From JAWLCG01 sp041687295 (GTDB lineage Bacteria > Planctomycetota > Phycisphaerae > SM23-33 > FEN-1343), in assembly GCA_041687295.1 (NCBI GenBank), contig JAWLCG010000299.1, positions 1-6,374 on the forward strand: a stretch of DNA of 6,374 nt, written 5' to 3'. Shown here in pieces: positions 6,097-6,374 of the stretch. The position numbers and the translations under genes were made by a program. The notes beneath the pieces were generated by a model. It was not told the origin of the DNA and did not search any database. It saw only the letters and a program-made list of their open reading frames with translations. Each line of letters starts with the position of its first letter. Within the stretch, counting starts at the first letter, position 1.

Positions 6097-6106
6097 GGGC
6101 CATCCA

Positions 6107-6142
6107 CCCATCGAACGCGCGGGTGCGTTGTGCCGCGATGGG
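6107..6142. repeat. Second hairpin upstream of the tRNA-Tyr promoter
   Basis: CCCATCG (6107-6113) pairs with CGATGGG (6136-6142), and AACGC (6114-6118) with GCGTT (6125-6129), leaving a 6-nt bulge on one side. It lies 10 nt from the hairpin at 6058-6096. Role unknown. Confidence 0.45.
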
Positions 6143-6374
6143 AACGGCCCGCCCCGATGCCCACGGAATGCCGGGCCTGTTGCTCAATTGGTCACGTCAG
6201 CAGGCGGCAACGAGCACCGGGCGGCGGGTGTGCGGATGGGGCGCGAGGGGCTGGGGATGCCCGGCGGTGGCCGCTCGGCCGGCCGCAGACGCGCAGAGGA
6301 GGGCGGCAAGCCCGCGCAAGAGGCTCTGGGCCCCCCGCAGCGCCCCGGCCGGCCGCCGGCGCAGGGTTTTGACC

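Larger units (their letters stand above)
5990..6374. other. GC-rich region without a supported gene
   Basis: I find no coding region, tRNA or recognised RNA here. Open frames on both strands are rich in Arg, Pro, Ala and Gly, lack a convincing start, and match no family I know. Apart from the two hairpins and the T5 run upstream of the first promoter, it holds only short GGCCGGCC-type palindromes (around 6280 and 6346). On the minus strand all three frames are closed by about 6187-6199, so the tail of a gene lying beyond 6374 cannot be excluded, but none shows a recognisable C-terminus. Confidence 0.5.

Noticed and set aside
6181..6210. GCTCAATTGGTC segment resembling a tRNA D arm
   Set aside because: No closing GAGC, anticodon arm or acceptor stem can be formed around it.
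5726..6372. Open frames around the tRNA-Tyr region and upstream, both strands
   Set aside because: They cross tRNA genes or the promoter, have Arg/Pro/Gly-rich composition and show no domain or good start.

Overview
This window is a core translation and transcription locus, read entirely on the minus strand, from a GC-rich bacterium. In transcription order (from high to low coordinates) it runs tRNA-Tyr, tRNA-Gly, tRNA-Thr, tuf (EF-Tu), rpmG (L33), tRNA-Trp, secE, nusG, rplK (L11), rplA (L1), rplJ (L10), rplL (L7/L12). rpoB and rpoC would be expected just past base 1. The order matches the tufB-secE-nusG-rplKAJL neighbourhood known from Escherichia coli and many other bacteria. The organism is most likely a planctomycete, possibly of the Phycisphaerae type. 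The evidence is the high GC content, an EF-Tu whose switch I reads TKILTI where most bacteria have RGITI (remembered as a planctomycete-type change), and a long three-helix SecE. This placement is by eye, not by a database search.

Bases 5990-6374 lie upstream of the first promoter. They hold no gene I can support, only two imperfect hairpins. A sigma70-type promoter (TTGACA, 17 nt, TTTTAT) at 5961-5989 precedes tRNA-Tyr and tRNA-Gly. A second one (TTGACA, 16 nt, CATAAT) at 5575-5602 precedes tRNA-Thr and tuf. Between the second promoter and tRNA-Thr is a GC-rich hairpin followed by eight T residues. It ends 6 nt before the tRNA, so it looks like a leader attenuator.

The middle part (3215-5304) holds tuf, with rpmG 4 nt behind it, then a 15-bp perfect inverted repeat, tRNA-Trp and secE. 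The rest (150-3185) is nusG and the four ribosomal protein genes. The spacers are short except for the 195-nt rplK-rplA gap, which contains a 22-bp palindrome abutting the rplK stop and four tandem octamers. The 114-nt rplJ-rplL gap contains hairpins, one of which touches the rplL ribosome binding site. A 15-bp stem after rplL may attenuate transcription into rpoBC.

Together the genes supply the elongation factor and four tRNAs it can deliver, the factor-binding stalk of the 50S subunit (L10, L12, L11), the L1 stalk, L33, an anchor of the Sec translocon and a transcription elongation factor. I see no mobile element, CRISPR, defence system or other accessory system. The notable points are regulatory structure, a strong TAG stop preference, and lineage-specific protein variants.
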